Source of the DNA: Lytechinus variegatus
Taxonomy: Eukaryota > Echinodermata > Echinoidea > Temnopleuroida > Toxopneustidae
Assembly (NCBI RefSeq): GCF_018143015.1
Contig: NC_054742.1
Span: 58,156,853-58,220,852 of the forward strand
Length of the DNA: 64,000 nucleotides
Direction of reading: 5' to 3'
Positions 1 through 12,196 of this stretch are shown in pieces (position 1 is the stretch's first letter; each line of letters begins with the position of its first letter). Position numbers and translations under genes: made by a program. Under the pieces are notes generated by a model. The model saw nothing but the letters and a program-made list of their open reading frames with translations, was not told the DNA's origin and did not search any database.

Positions 1-165
1 GATCATGTCTTTTCTGTAGTAGAATTCTTGCTGCTTCCTGTACATTTCTAGCTGCTTCATATACATGTACATAAATCAGGCTTTCCCCGCCCACTATCCC
101 CCTGTATCTGTACCTGTACATACTGATACCTTGTTGAACATAGTAAACACAAAGTGGTCTTTCAG

Positions 166-288
166 AGATATTACCCAAAGGGACAAGGGGTCATTCTAGG
201 GCACAGGACTCACAACAAATATTACTATACGGTACCAGTTGGCTTTGATGAGATTGGTTTCAATATGAGAGTTGGCAGCATTGGATTT
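166..288 (+). CDS. Candidate internal coding exon, unidentified
   Basis: The segment is preceded by a pyrimidine-rich acceptor ending TTTCAG and followed by a strong donor GTGAGT. It is open for exactly 41 codons in one frame. The peptide is rich in Gly and Tyr and contains VILGHRTHNKYYY followed by VGFDEIGFNMRVGSIGF. I do not recognise the family. It does not match the cyclophilin N-terminus expected upstream of the next gene, so it more likely belongs to a neighbouring gene on the + strand or to an old mobile element. The phase is not confirmed by any flanking exon in the window. Confidence 0.35.
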
Positions 289-745
289 GTGAGTCATTTC
301 ATGTTTTCATCTCCATCTGTAGTACTCTGATTCTCAGAAGTCCTGGGCCCCGTTGCAAAATTGGTTGCCATCAAACCCAATTCTGAAAATTATTCGCAAC
401 TTAATTGCTTGTATTTAAATGCATCTATGCAACAGGCCCCAGAATACTCATTTGGGTCTGACATAAGCTGTGCTCAACAGTTTGTGAACCCCTACCATAA
501 AATGCACTTGTTCTGTCGTTCATGCTGAGTGTTGAATGTTGACAATGTTCAGCGAGCCCAGAAAAACAAATTAATGTAATATTTTATCACCGGACTTCAC
601 AATTGAATGTATAAAACATGGCAGAATACTTTAAATATGTTCATTTTCTAGTGGAGTTCACTACACGTAACTTCAAGCACCTCTGTATGTATGTATATGA
701 TGTGCAATGTTATGCTGAGGCAGAGAAATACATGTAGTTGTATAA

Positions 746-1432
746 TCAGTATCCTTATACTTACAATTACGTAATATTCATAGCATAAGGAAATCTCTGT
801 CATCTAAAGTTGCAGCATCTGTGATTCACTCATATGTAATATCTTGTATTGATTATGGAAATGCTTTATTGTTTAAGATCACATCGTATCAACTTGCCAA
901 GCTGCAATGTGCTCAAAATTCTGCTGCTCGGGTCCTCAGTGGAACATCTCGTTTCACCCATATCACTCCAATTCTCAAAAATCTTCACTGGTTACCGGTA
1001 TCTAAAAGAATAGAATTCAAAATCGTACTCCACACATGGAAAACATTGCATGGTCAGTCTCCTTTATTCCTTCAAAATCTAATCTCTGAATACATTCCCG
1101 TAAGAAATCTCCGATCCTCTACTAATAAACAGCTAAATGTACAAAGAACGAATTTAACTCTGGGAGAAAAGGCATTCGCCTCATCAGCTCCATCTCTCTG
1201 GAATGCTCTTCCACTGACGATCCGATCAGCAGAATCACTTGAAGCATTTAAAAAATACCTAAAATCTTATCTGTTTTCTTCTTATTTTTGTTAAATATTG
1301 TCAGCTAATTTCATTTATTCATGCACCCATACATATGCAAATTATTTTATCTGTAATTCCCAATCCCTCTGCGCCTCGGAATAGTTCACTAGATAGATGG
1401 CGCATACTAAATGCTGTGTTTATTATTATAAG
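746..1432 (+). mobile_element. 5'-truncated non-LTR retrotransposon, RT C-terminal tail
   Basis: One open frame runs from about 746 to a TAA at 1292-1294. It reads LRNIHSIRKSL, then SVIHSYVISCIDYGN, ..LHWLPVSKRIEFK.., and ends RSAESLEAFKKYLKSYLF. This is the conserved C-terminal part of ORF2 reverse transcriptases of the Jockey/CR1/RTE type, where LHWLPV and a final FKK-LK-YLF block are usual. The catalytic RT core and the endonuclease are missing, as in dead-on-arrival copies. About 140 bp of 3' UTR follow, ending in TTATTATTAT near 1432. It is not a host gene. Clade assignment is uncertain. Confidence 0.8.
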
Positions 1433-2589
1433 AGTAGGTCTGTATCATTTTTTTTTAATCAAAAATTATTTTTTCATTACATCATAACTTCTTTAGGCAT
1501 GTTCAAAATTCTAGTAGAAGCCAATAAAGAGGAAGTCTACCCCCAACTAAAAGCTGGTTTGAATAAAAAGAGAGAAAAAAATAGGATAATAATGCTGAAA
1601 ATTATTATATAGGCCCTACATCTGTACATGCAAATCTGAATGTGGACATTTGTATCAGCTGTTCATTGCTATGAATCTTTACACCCTTCACCTTTGCAAG
1701 CTCACATACTGTTTCAATTATCTTGTTGTGGTAAATAATGAAGGCATGATGACAGGTACATCTGTATTACATGATGGCAGTTTTCTCAGCTGGAGATGAT
1801 TCCTATTGAGTATTTTCCCTTTGTTATTTTTATAATATCGTACATGTACAATGACATACATATTGTGTGATTGTGGTAAACAGCATGTGTTAGGTGTGTT
1901 GAGTGAGACAAGTAGCTTTTCATTAAAAAAGAAACAAATTGTATTTGGAAATGCTTTAATTTGGTCTTGGCTATTAAAATACCAGATTTATAGTTTTCTT
2001 TGTGTAATATTGACTGAGCATTTAACATATTTACGCTGTAAGATCTGTTTGATGATTTATGTTTTAAACAACTTGGGCTATAACGATAACATTTTTTGGA
2101 TAAAATCTCAAGTCAGAGCTCAGTCTTCATGCAGGAATTTAGCAAGCAGCTTTTTATTGCTATTCACATTTCATCTGTTAGATTAAAAGTCCCTCCTTAA
2201 AAGTGTTTGTACACCTGTATTTTAAAGGTCATTTAATGGCTTGAAAGGGCTCTAATCCAGAAAAAAAACTTGGAAAAAAAGGTTTACGTAAAAAAAAAAT
2301 GATTAAAGAAAAGAAAAGAAAACACTTGACTTGATTCAGAACAGGTTTTTAAATATGTTTTTTGCAACAAAGTGTATTAATCTAGCTTGAAATCTTATGG
2401 GATTCTATAGCATGGTTGGTTGGACTTGGCCTTGCTAAAAATTGAACCCAACCTTATTTTCATCTAGTCAGAAGCAGTCAGTCACCAGTATAAACATGTG
2501 AATACACCTCTTGTCTGCCATAGGCCCCAGAAGCCATCATAATCATCATCATCATGTTTGTTGTTTGTCCTTTTGCTTGACAATGACAG
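1433..2589. other. Non-coding, probable intron upstream of the first visible cyclophilin exon
   Basis: AT-rich sequence with short A and T runs (2262-2322). I see no exon encoding the expected start of the cyclophilin domain here, so the intron before the exon at 2590 probably continues past the left edge of the window or past the retroelement. Confidence 0.4.
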
Positions 2590-5500
2590 GTGAAAAAGGT
2601 ATGGGGAAGACGACCAACAAACCGCTTCACTACCAGGGTAGTTCCTTCCATCGTATCGTCAAGGATTTCATGATACAAGGAGGTGATTTCAGTGCAGGTT
2701 AGTTCGTAAGGGGTGTCCTCATCAGAATGAAGCTTGATGTGGCTGATCCGATGAATAAGCCCAAGAAGAATTTTTTTGGCTTACTTTGCAGTATGGGCTT
2801 ACAATGTTCTAGCCCACTATTTTGCTGAAAAGTTGCCTCCAAAATCTTTTCAGAATAGCCCACTTAACTGCAAATCATTCTTTTTTTACGGTTCCTGACA
2901 AAATGAAGACCAATCCCATAATTCCTTCATATGGAGCATGCGAAACATACCAGGGCCCCGTAACACAAAGCTTAGTGATGAATAGCAAATATGAATGAAC
3001 GCTTCTGATTGGTTCCTGGTCAGTATTTGTAATTCACGTGTAACATTGATTGATCTTGATTAATACCTGGGTCACATTTGCTCTTCGGCAGCCTTACAGC
3101 GAGTCGAAAACAGCCGTTTTATTCATTTTCATTCAAACCACCTATTTACATCTATAGCTGGTACAAATTTTTTTTTTGACTTGCCGTATGGCCACTGTAG
3201 AGCAAATGTGACCGAGGTATTAGTCGGTCCACAATGCAAGCCAACTTTAGACAAGAGCTTGAAGTTCAATTCTTGGTCTGACTTCATTATCATGGACACT
3301 GTTCTCAACTACCATCCTAAAACTAGTTTACTGGAAAGTAGTTTTATAGTGGAAACAAGTTAAACGTGTAATGAGAACGGTCGAAGCGGTCTTGGAAGTG
3401 ATCTTCCAAACCGATTCAGAAAACCACCTTACGATGTAGTTTTCAAGATCGCTTTGCCTCATTAAACTGGTTTTAGCGTGAGGACACAACCGTTCTTCGA
3501 GAAGCGATCTTCACACCGGCGTGTGGAGAATGCCTACGCTGCGATTTCAAATTTTGCGCGAAACTGAGAGCGTTTCCATAGCAACAAGATCGCTTTCCTT
3601 GAAGCGGCCATGAAGTGGTTTTAAAAACCACTTTCGCGTGATCAAGCAGGAACGCTAGCAAGGCGATCTTCCAAACTGGTTTCCTGAACCGGCTTCCAGT
3701 AAACTAGTTTTTAGGTTTGAAATGAGAACTGTGTCTATGAGATGCAATGCAAACTGAAGCTCATTTTGGCAGATTTGAATGAGGTGATGCAACCACAGTT
3801 CATTCTGATGGAGACCCATCTTGGGTGAGGAAGCAGTTCTGTGAACTTGAACTGTGATCACGTTTGGGTGTCCTAATCCAGCCTGGGGTAGGCTTTGAGT
3901 TTATATCTAACATCATGTGCAGGGGACTGTTTCATGAATCCATTTATAAAGTTATGCACAAATGGCATATGGAGTGCCAAAAAATGAGTCAAAAGTTTTT
4001 CCTGACAAATATTAAACAAACGATGATAATTTCATTAGATTTAAGGCAAAATAATACTTTTCCCTGTAAATGATTTTTTTAATTGAAATATAAATATTGA
4101 TTTGACATGTTTTTGCATGTTTTGATTTAGCCAATAAAGAATTTTGCAAGAAAATGTTTGTTTGTCATTGTCCACTTTTTTGTAAGATAGTGCTTACCAT
4201 AACTTTAAAAGTAAATGGCTTTATGACACACCTCCAGTTACATTTACCTGTATAATTTTTTTCTTCAACTTTTTGTTATTCAGGGTGAGTGGTTGCGCAG
4301 ATTCTCTTTTTGTGCCCTATTTGCTTTTGCTGACCTTTTCCTTTTTTTTAAAATCCTTTTGAAAGAAAAAGATTTCAGAAATACATTGCCTAGTATTTTT
4401 CATGTTGATGCTGTTATGTTCTTGTGCACTCTTTGTTGTTCCAATTTTCTGCTTTGAACTGTTTCATCCGTTCTTCAAATCCTATAAAAAAAGGTTGTGT
4501 TACATTGTGGCATCTGTTTCCTATCCACTCCTACTAATGGGAAATTAAAAAGCTGCTGGAATTCTGCCACAAACTTTCTATCATATCCCCATTCCATCCT
4601 TAAGCTTTGCTTTTTTTTCAAATGAAACTTTCCTATGGCGTTCTTAATAGGTTTCAGAAAGAGGAAACAAGTATATAAAGATCAAGAGTGAGATGCAATT
4701 GTAACAGCATGCTGTACACCCTTTGTCACGCTGGCATTGCATTACACATGGGCTCAGTCATTTCTGGTTGATGGGTCCCATGTGTTTGTCCTGCCATGAG
4801 GGGTTATAGCAATGGGGAGCATTTCACGAAAAAGATTTTCACTGTTGATTTGTTGTAAGCTACTGAAATCCCTGTATCTGATTGGCCCAGTGCCAAATCT
4901 ATCATTAGAAATCGCTGTCAGATGCTTCATGGAACCCTCCCAGGGTTTATTGTCCCTGGGAGGAAGTGTGGCAATACTAAAGAAAAAAAGGAATAAAATG
5001 GTTGACATCTGTTTCTGTCTCCCTTATTTATCTTCCTTTACTAACTTGTTTTTGTGGTTCTTCCAGTTCCAGGGAATCGTTAACAATTTTTCACTTAAAA
5101 AAAAGAATTGTTAACAATTTCCTGGTTCTTCCAATGTTCCATGTTGTGGTAGTTAAGCTATTTATTTCTTAATATTAATATCATTCTCTGTGTGTATTCT
5201 GTAAATATGTACACGTACATTATGGTGAGTATTCCCCCGGGATGCCCCTGTGAGTTCCAACAGCTGTAAATTTGGAAGATGGATGTACATACAAATATTA
5301 TTGATCTGTTGTAAATAGACGTTGGTACTCTACATTGGTAGTACTAGTATTATAGGCCGATACATGTATGTACATGTAGGTTTTTCGTTTTGGAAAGTGT
5401 CCTTCATAATTCTGATATATGCTCTCCAATCACAATTATACGCTTCAATTAGTCATGCGTGAGCTAATTGTTTTTTTACCTCATATTTCAAGGTTATATA

Positions 5501-8500
5501 TTACCAGGTTGCTTTGTGAGTTTATTTCCCATATATGTGTCGGGCCAACCTGAATTAAATCAGGAAGGAAGGATGGGGGAGGGTGATTAACCAAGACAAG
5601 AGTAAAGCTGTTGAGAGATAAGTAATTTTTTCAAAGATTTGATTAGCCCATAGAATCAATCATTTCTCAAAGTTAGCGTAAAGATAGGAATGTTGCTTTA
5701 AAGCATGGAAAACATCAAGTTTTTTTTAAATATCAAATCCATTACTATGAAGAGAAAGAAAGGACCCCCCCCTGATTACTTTACCTGATAACTTTGACGG
5801 AAAATTATGAAAATCTAAGATGAAAAGTGATCATACGGAAGATCACATATGGGACAATGTGTTGTTGTTGCTTGGAAAAACCTGAAGTAGCATCTAGCTG
5901 GAAGGCCATGCTTATTTTGTCCACTTCTTTGCCATGATGTAGGCGTATTTTCTACCTGAATAATTTGGCGCATATTGTTTTTATTGTCTCACCTGCATAG
6001 CAGAGTGAGACTATAGGCGCCGCTTTTCCGACGGCGACGGCGGCGTCAACATCAAATCTTAACCTGAGGTTAAGTTTTTGAAATGACATCATAACTTAGA
6101 AAGTATATGGACCTAGTTCATGAAACTTGGCCATAAGGTTAATCAAGTATTACTGAACATCCAATTAGAGTTTCATGTCACATGACCAAGGTCAAAGGTC
6201 ATTTAGGGTCAATGAACTTAGGCCATGTTGGGGGAATCAACATCAAAATCTTAACCTGAGGTTAAGTTTTTGAAATGTCATCATAACTTAGAAAATATAT
6301 GGACCTAGTTCATGAAACTTGGACATAAGGTTAATCAAGTATCACCAAACATCCTGCATGAGTTTCACGTCACATGACCAAGGTCAAAGGTCATTTAGGG
6401 TCAATGAACTTTGGCCGATTTGGGGGTATCTGTTGAATTACAATCAAAACTTTAAAAGTTTATGGATCTGATTCATGAAATTTGGACATAATAGTAATCA
6501 AGTATCACTGAACATCCTGTGCAAGTTTCAGGTCACATGATCAAGGTCAAAGGTCATTTAGGGTCAATGAACTTTGGCAGAATTTGGGGTATTTGTTGAA
6601 TTACCATCATAACTTTGAAAGTATGTTGGTCTAGTTCATAAAACTTGGACATAAGAGTAATCAAGTATCACTGAACATCCTGTGCGCATTTTAGGTCACA
6701 TGACCAGGGTCAAAGGTCAATGAACTTTGGCCATAATGGGGGTATCTGTTGAATTACTATCATAACTTTGCAAGTTTATTGATCTGACTTTTGAAACTTG
6801 GACCTAAGTGTAATCAAGTATCACTGAATATCCTGTGCAAGTTTCAGGTCACATGATCAAGGTCAAAGGTCATGTGAGATCAATGAACTTTGGCCGCATT
6901 GGGGGTATTTGTTGAATTACCATCCTATCTCTGTAAGTGTATTGGTCTAATTCATAAAACGTGGAAATAAGAGTAACCAAGTATCACTGAACATCTTGTG
7001 TGAGTTATAGTAGTTTTCAAAGCCAGCACTGCTGCTAAGTTGAATCGCGTGATGCAGGTGAGACGGCCAGAGGCATTCCACTTGTTGAACATGCAAACAC
7101 TTGCATGTTCATATCAAAACTGGATTCCAAAATTTGCATTCTTACCACAACCTGCATTTGTGTTTAAAACTCTGTATTCAAACCATAAGAATGCTCATAA
7201 AAATTGGTAGTATTTTTTTCTTACAGGGACAGGCACTGGTGGAGAATCTATCTATGGCGGAACATTTGCAGGTATGATCTTGTAAATGATTATGATCACA
7301 TAAATTTCCTTGGCTCATCCTCTAATATTTTTTCTTTTTTTAAATTATTATAGGTGAATCTCAATTGGATTTTACATTTATTTTACATTGTAAACAAAAC
7401 AAAAATAATTTGATTATCTAATAATTGGGCTCAGAGAATTTTTTTTTTTTTTGGTGTTTTATTATTTTGGTGCTTATTATTTCAATGTGATGCTGTATGC
7501 AGGATGCATGATGTATGTCTGTATCATGTTTCAATACTTGGGGCCTATTTGCATAAAAAAGTTTGCCTACAAGATTCAACTGCAAACAATTTTAACAGTA
7601 TTTTGAACTAGTCTACAAATGTAGACCCACATCTGCAGTGTGTGTACCTCAGCTGATTCAACGAGTCTGCATAGCAGACTAGGTCTACTGAGGCTGCAGA
7701 AATGGCTCTCGCTTCGCTCACCCTTTCGCAAACCAGTAGCAGATCCCACCTCTCGAGCCATTCAGAGTCTGCATAGCAGACTAATTTTGAACCCCCTTGA
7801 CTGTCTGCCCATTAGAAGCATGTATGATTTCCTTTTGATTTTTTAGTTTTTTTTAATGAGTATATTGAATGTAGCAAACACGAGAAGAGAAAGAAATTTG
7901 ATTGAATATTTTTGTTTTGATTTTGATTTGTATCGATATATTTAGTTTATAATTTTTGTTTTTTATTTCTCAAACCTGTGGCTTTCTTTTTTCCTTAATT
8001 GCTAATAAGATGATGATTTGATAAGGTCATGATTTGATATAATGGTTTGATAAGGTAATGATCTGTTGGGTGTTATTCCTTTTTCTTTCTTATTGCTATG
8101 ATACAGTCACTTCAAGTGAGGTAAGAACATTAGATTAGAGAGTGTTCATTCAGGAAATTGAATTTTGAATTATGTGAGTCATTTGATAATTACATCTGAA
8201 TAGAATGTTGATTTGTGTTTTATTTAACCCTTTTGTGGCCATTGTTGCCAAATAGTGACAGACCGTAAGCTTACTTCACTGACCAAATTCCACATTATTT
8301 GCTACGAAAAACATACCCCTCCCCGAAAACTGGTCATACCTTGTGAATCAAACAACCCTGTACCTTAAATTTGGTATTATCCAATCAAAGTGTGTTGACT
8401 GACCACTTATTTTCAATTCACAGCATACTATGCAAGTATGCATATGGTTCTCATTTTATTCTTGTTTGGATTGTGCAAGACTGCATATACACAGATTTTT

Positions 8501-11500
8501 TTTGCGACAGAACTGATGGTACATTTTCCATCCCCTGATGTAAATGTTTGGAAATTAATTTAGAATTATGTGAAAAAAAATTGAATTTGCTATTAGAGCA
8601 TTCAATAAATACATATACATATACATCAAGGAATATGCATTATCAGCATGATATGAGTAAAAATCACCATTCAAACGCTCCAATTCACACCATTTGGATG
8701 TGGAGGTAACTCTTTGACACTGAAAACCTTGAAGTAAGCCAGGGTGACACTGACTAAAAAAGGATGCAGTCACGAAAGGGTTAATAATTAAAAGATGATG
8801 TTTAATGTGTACCATAAGTAGACCTACCCAGTATATATCTCTTTTTTACATTTCTCTTTGTCAAGGTGATATTCTTTCCTTCTATACATGCATCTTTCAT
8901 TTCTTTAACACCAATTACTTTTGTATTGCGCTGACTCTTTTTTTTATGATAGATGAGAATTTTGAGTTGAAGCACGACCGCCCCTATTTGTTGTCGATGG
9001 CCAATCGAGGAAAGGATACCAATGGTTCTCAGTTCTTCTTGTGAGTGCAATGATTATATCCTAAAATTGAATATTTGCCAGTGTCATATCTTTCATGTTG
9101 AAATGTTTGGGTTTTCTTTAAATCCACATAGATATTTGAGTAGCGGTTTGGAAAGCGCCAAGAAAATCACATGAAAGTTTAAATGTGTCCATTAACAGAA
9201 AGGGCAACAGCTGCATAATTTCATTGTGTTATTGAATGATCTAATAGCAAGTTCAAACTAATTATCTTCATTTCCTCTGATAGTTGTTCAATGATTTTGT
9301 ATGAAAATATGAAATGAAAATTACTGGTGATATTTGAAACTGCCCTACTTATAATATCAGGGCATGGAACCTAGATAGTGGAATGAAAAAAATTATGCTT
9401 TTAAATCCTAGTTATACTCTATAGGAAAATGATTTATTACCTTTTTTCTGTTATTGGCCTTTTTATGAAAACACATAAATCAGTGTAGTGCATGAGGGTG
9501 CCCGTAGCACACATATCATATACATGTACCATTAAGAGTATAAACTGTATGATCAATATTAATACTACAATGTTCCTGGTTTTTAATTGTCACCCTTTTT
9601 CAGAGAAAATATCAAGCTTCGTAAAGGTAATTTGGGGGTTGTGTGATGAGCTTTGTGTTATTCATTTATTAGCTGTACATATATATTTCAAGGTTGAGAG
9701 AAATGCACATGAAGAAAGTCCATTAATTGTATGATGTTTATATAAACTTGATCAATGTTTCTGTTAATATGACAGGAAGTACTTTATAAAGCTGTTTGTA
9801 TAGTTACACACAACTTTTATTTTTTTAAAGGAGAAGTCTACCCTAATTACAAGTTCAATAAATTGAGAAATATCAAACATGTGATAACACTTTTAATGGT
9901 TAGATGGGGGGATCCTGGGAGGAATGGAGCATTTCACAAAACAAATAGTGATTTTCACTGAGTAATTTGATCTTAGCCAATCAGTTGTAAAGATTTCAGT
10001 AGATTATAATAGATGTCATAGAAAAATCTCTGACAAAACTCTTCATGAAATGCTCCCAGGGACCGTAGGTGACCAGAGTGATTTGTAAATGATTGCTAGC
10101 AGCTGTATAACCTGAACAGAATTGACTAGATGAATACAAGAAAGACCCAACTCCATCTTGTGGCCAAATTGAGTTACACCTAAGAATTGTTGCTTAAATA
10201 GTCCCACATGTATATACCTCATCTAGTGTGTAATTTCTGTCTCGGAATTCCACCTGGGAGTTCCCAAAATAAATGGAAATTGACTGGTCTGGAATTCTAA
10301 TTTGACAAACACAAAAACTATTTCACTTTTCTTGATTTACTCAAAATGAACTACATGTATTACGGACTTGAGTGGTTCTTGTACTCAAATGTTATCCTTG
10401 ATTCTGTGTAACGGGACCGCTTTGCCTCAAATTGGGAGTGAATGTTTACAATTAGGGGCAAATTGCAGAAGGTTGTAAATCTTGTAATTGTATTACTTAT
10501 CAAGGTAGTGTACTGGAATCATGAATGGAAGCAGCTGGTTATCCATTCAACAGTAAACCATCTTGATTGACACAAATAAAGAGTATTACCTTTTTTAAGT
10601 TTTGTTGAGGAGAGGCAAAGAATGAAGAGAAAGAATATGTGGTTCACTTCATGTACATGTAAATTCCAGCCAGTATTGATTGACATTTCAATGCTGTGGT
10701 TCATGGAACATCAATTATATCCAATGTCACCATTTTGGGGGTTATATCTGCCCCTAATCTGTTTTCAGTGCCCCAGGGAGTGTATCACAAAAATTAAAAT
10801 CTGACTGTAAATTTTTCTTTTAAAATTCCTCGCTGTATGTGGTATATAAAACATGACTCCTTTGCTCAGATCACAATTTATCCAACAAATGCTTCTACAT
10901 GTACAGAATAATCGATGAGATTATGTCTTAGATACATGTACATGTATGAATGCATTGGTACTGACTGCAGTCACTTTAAAAAAATTTGTGAAACAGTCTC
11001 CAGGTATATTTTCTCTCCATTTTCTGACATCACAGTGTTTACGATATTTTTGTGTGTTCTCACCAGCAGATTTTCCATATTGTCAATTTTTTTTCTAAGG
11101 TATTCTATTTTTTTATAAATTATTTTTTTTTCAATGATTGTGTTTTTATTTTTTATAAATTGAATGTTTTTTAATGATTCCCTAGATATGATTACATTTG
11201 ATAGATTATTTATCTGTTTTCCTCTTGTTTTTCTCCTTTGTATTATTCTTTCTTCATCTCCTCTGCTTCTTAATCTTTACTTCTTGTTCTTCATCTTTTT
11301 TTTGTTGTACATGTACATTCCCCTTCTTCTATTCCTGCTATTGACCCCCCCCCCCTCTATTCCACACTTCTTCCTCTTCATATCTCCTTCATTTATTTCT
11401 TAAATGATTCCCTTTCTTTATACTATTTAATTTTCACACTACAACTTCATCACTCCAGAACGACCAAGCCAGCTCCTCATTTAGATGGGTAAGTCATGAA

Positions 11501-12196
11501 AGATTTGTAAAATATTCTAAGTAAAGTGATTTGGGGTTTAAGATATTTGCTTATGTTTTTAATTGTTTTATAAGATGTTTAAAAGAATGAGTTAGAAATG
11601 TTTACAAATTTACAAAGTTTCTTTACTTCATCAAAATATGACTTGGGTACTGTATTTAAAGAATTATTGTCAAATTTTCTGATATTAATTGGTTTGAAGA
11701 TTGTATTTGCAACTACTAACTCTGAGAACGGTGTGCATTATTCATCTCAACCAAATCATAAGAGATGTAACTAAAAAAAAAAAGAATTGAAATAATTTAT
11801 TATTTCCTAATGATTTATAAAGTTAATAATTTTCTTATTCTAGTTTTTCTTTCACAGGAATATATCATATGAAAACTGTTTTTTTTATTTCGCCCAGGGA
11901 TATCTAAACTTACTTAACTTCAAAAGTGAAATTGACTTAATCTTGCCTTATTAAAGAGTAATACAGTTGATACCAAGGGCAAATAACATTTGTACATGCC
12001 TTTTTCCAAATTTCCAAATACGATTTATGCATTTTTGTTTTGTTTTGTAGTGTCCATGTTGTGTTTGGGTCAGTGTTGCAAGGTCAAGATGTTGTTAGCC
12101 AGGTAGAGAACACAAGGACTGATGCCAAGAACAGACCACTGACTGATATCAGGATCACTAACTGCGGAGAACTTGTGCTAAAAGTCAAACCAAAAG
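2590..12196 (+). CDS. NKTR: Cyclophilin (PPIase) domain exons of NKTR-like gene
   Basis: Five exons (2590-2697, 7227-7271, 8953-9040, 11459-11488, 12051-12196) encode the domain from its TGEKG loop to the end. Visible active-site residues, aligned to cyclophilin A, are Arg55, Phe60, Met61 and Gln63 in [15 protein letters not shown], Ala101 and Asn102 in SMANRG, Gln111 and Phe113 in NGSQFF, and His126 in VHVVFG. The Trp121 position is His (PAPHLDG), as in vertebrate NKTR and PPIG. In known cyclophilins this change weakens cyclosporin binding but keeps isomerase activity. The 30-bp exon 11459-11488 is very short yet encodes the TTKPAPHLD substrate-pocket segment. Confidence 0.93.

Noticed and set aside
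821..1294. 157-codon open frame as a host gene
   Set aside because: The C-terminal motifs are those of a non-LTR retrotransposon reverse transcriptase, and the frame is truncated at the 5' side.
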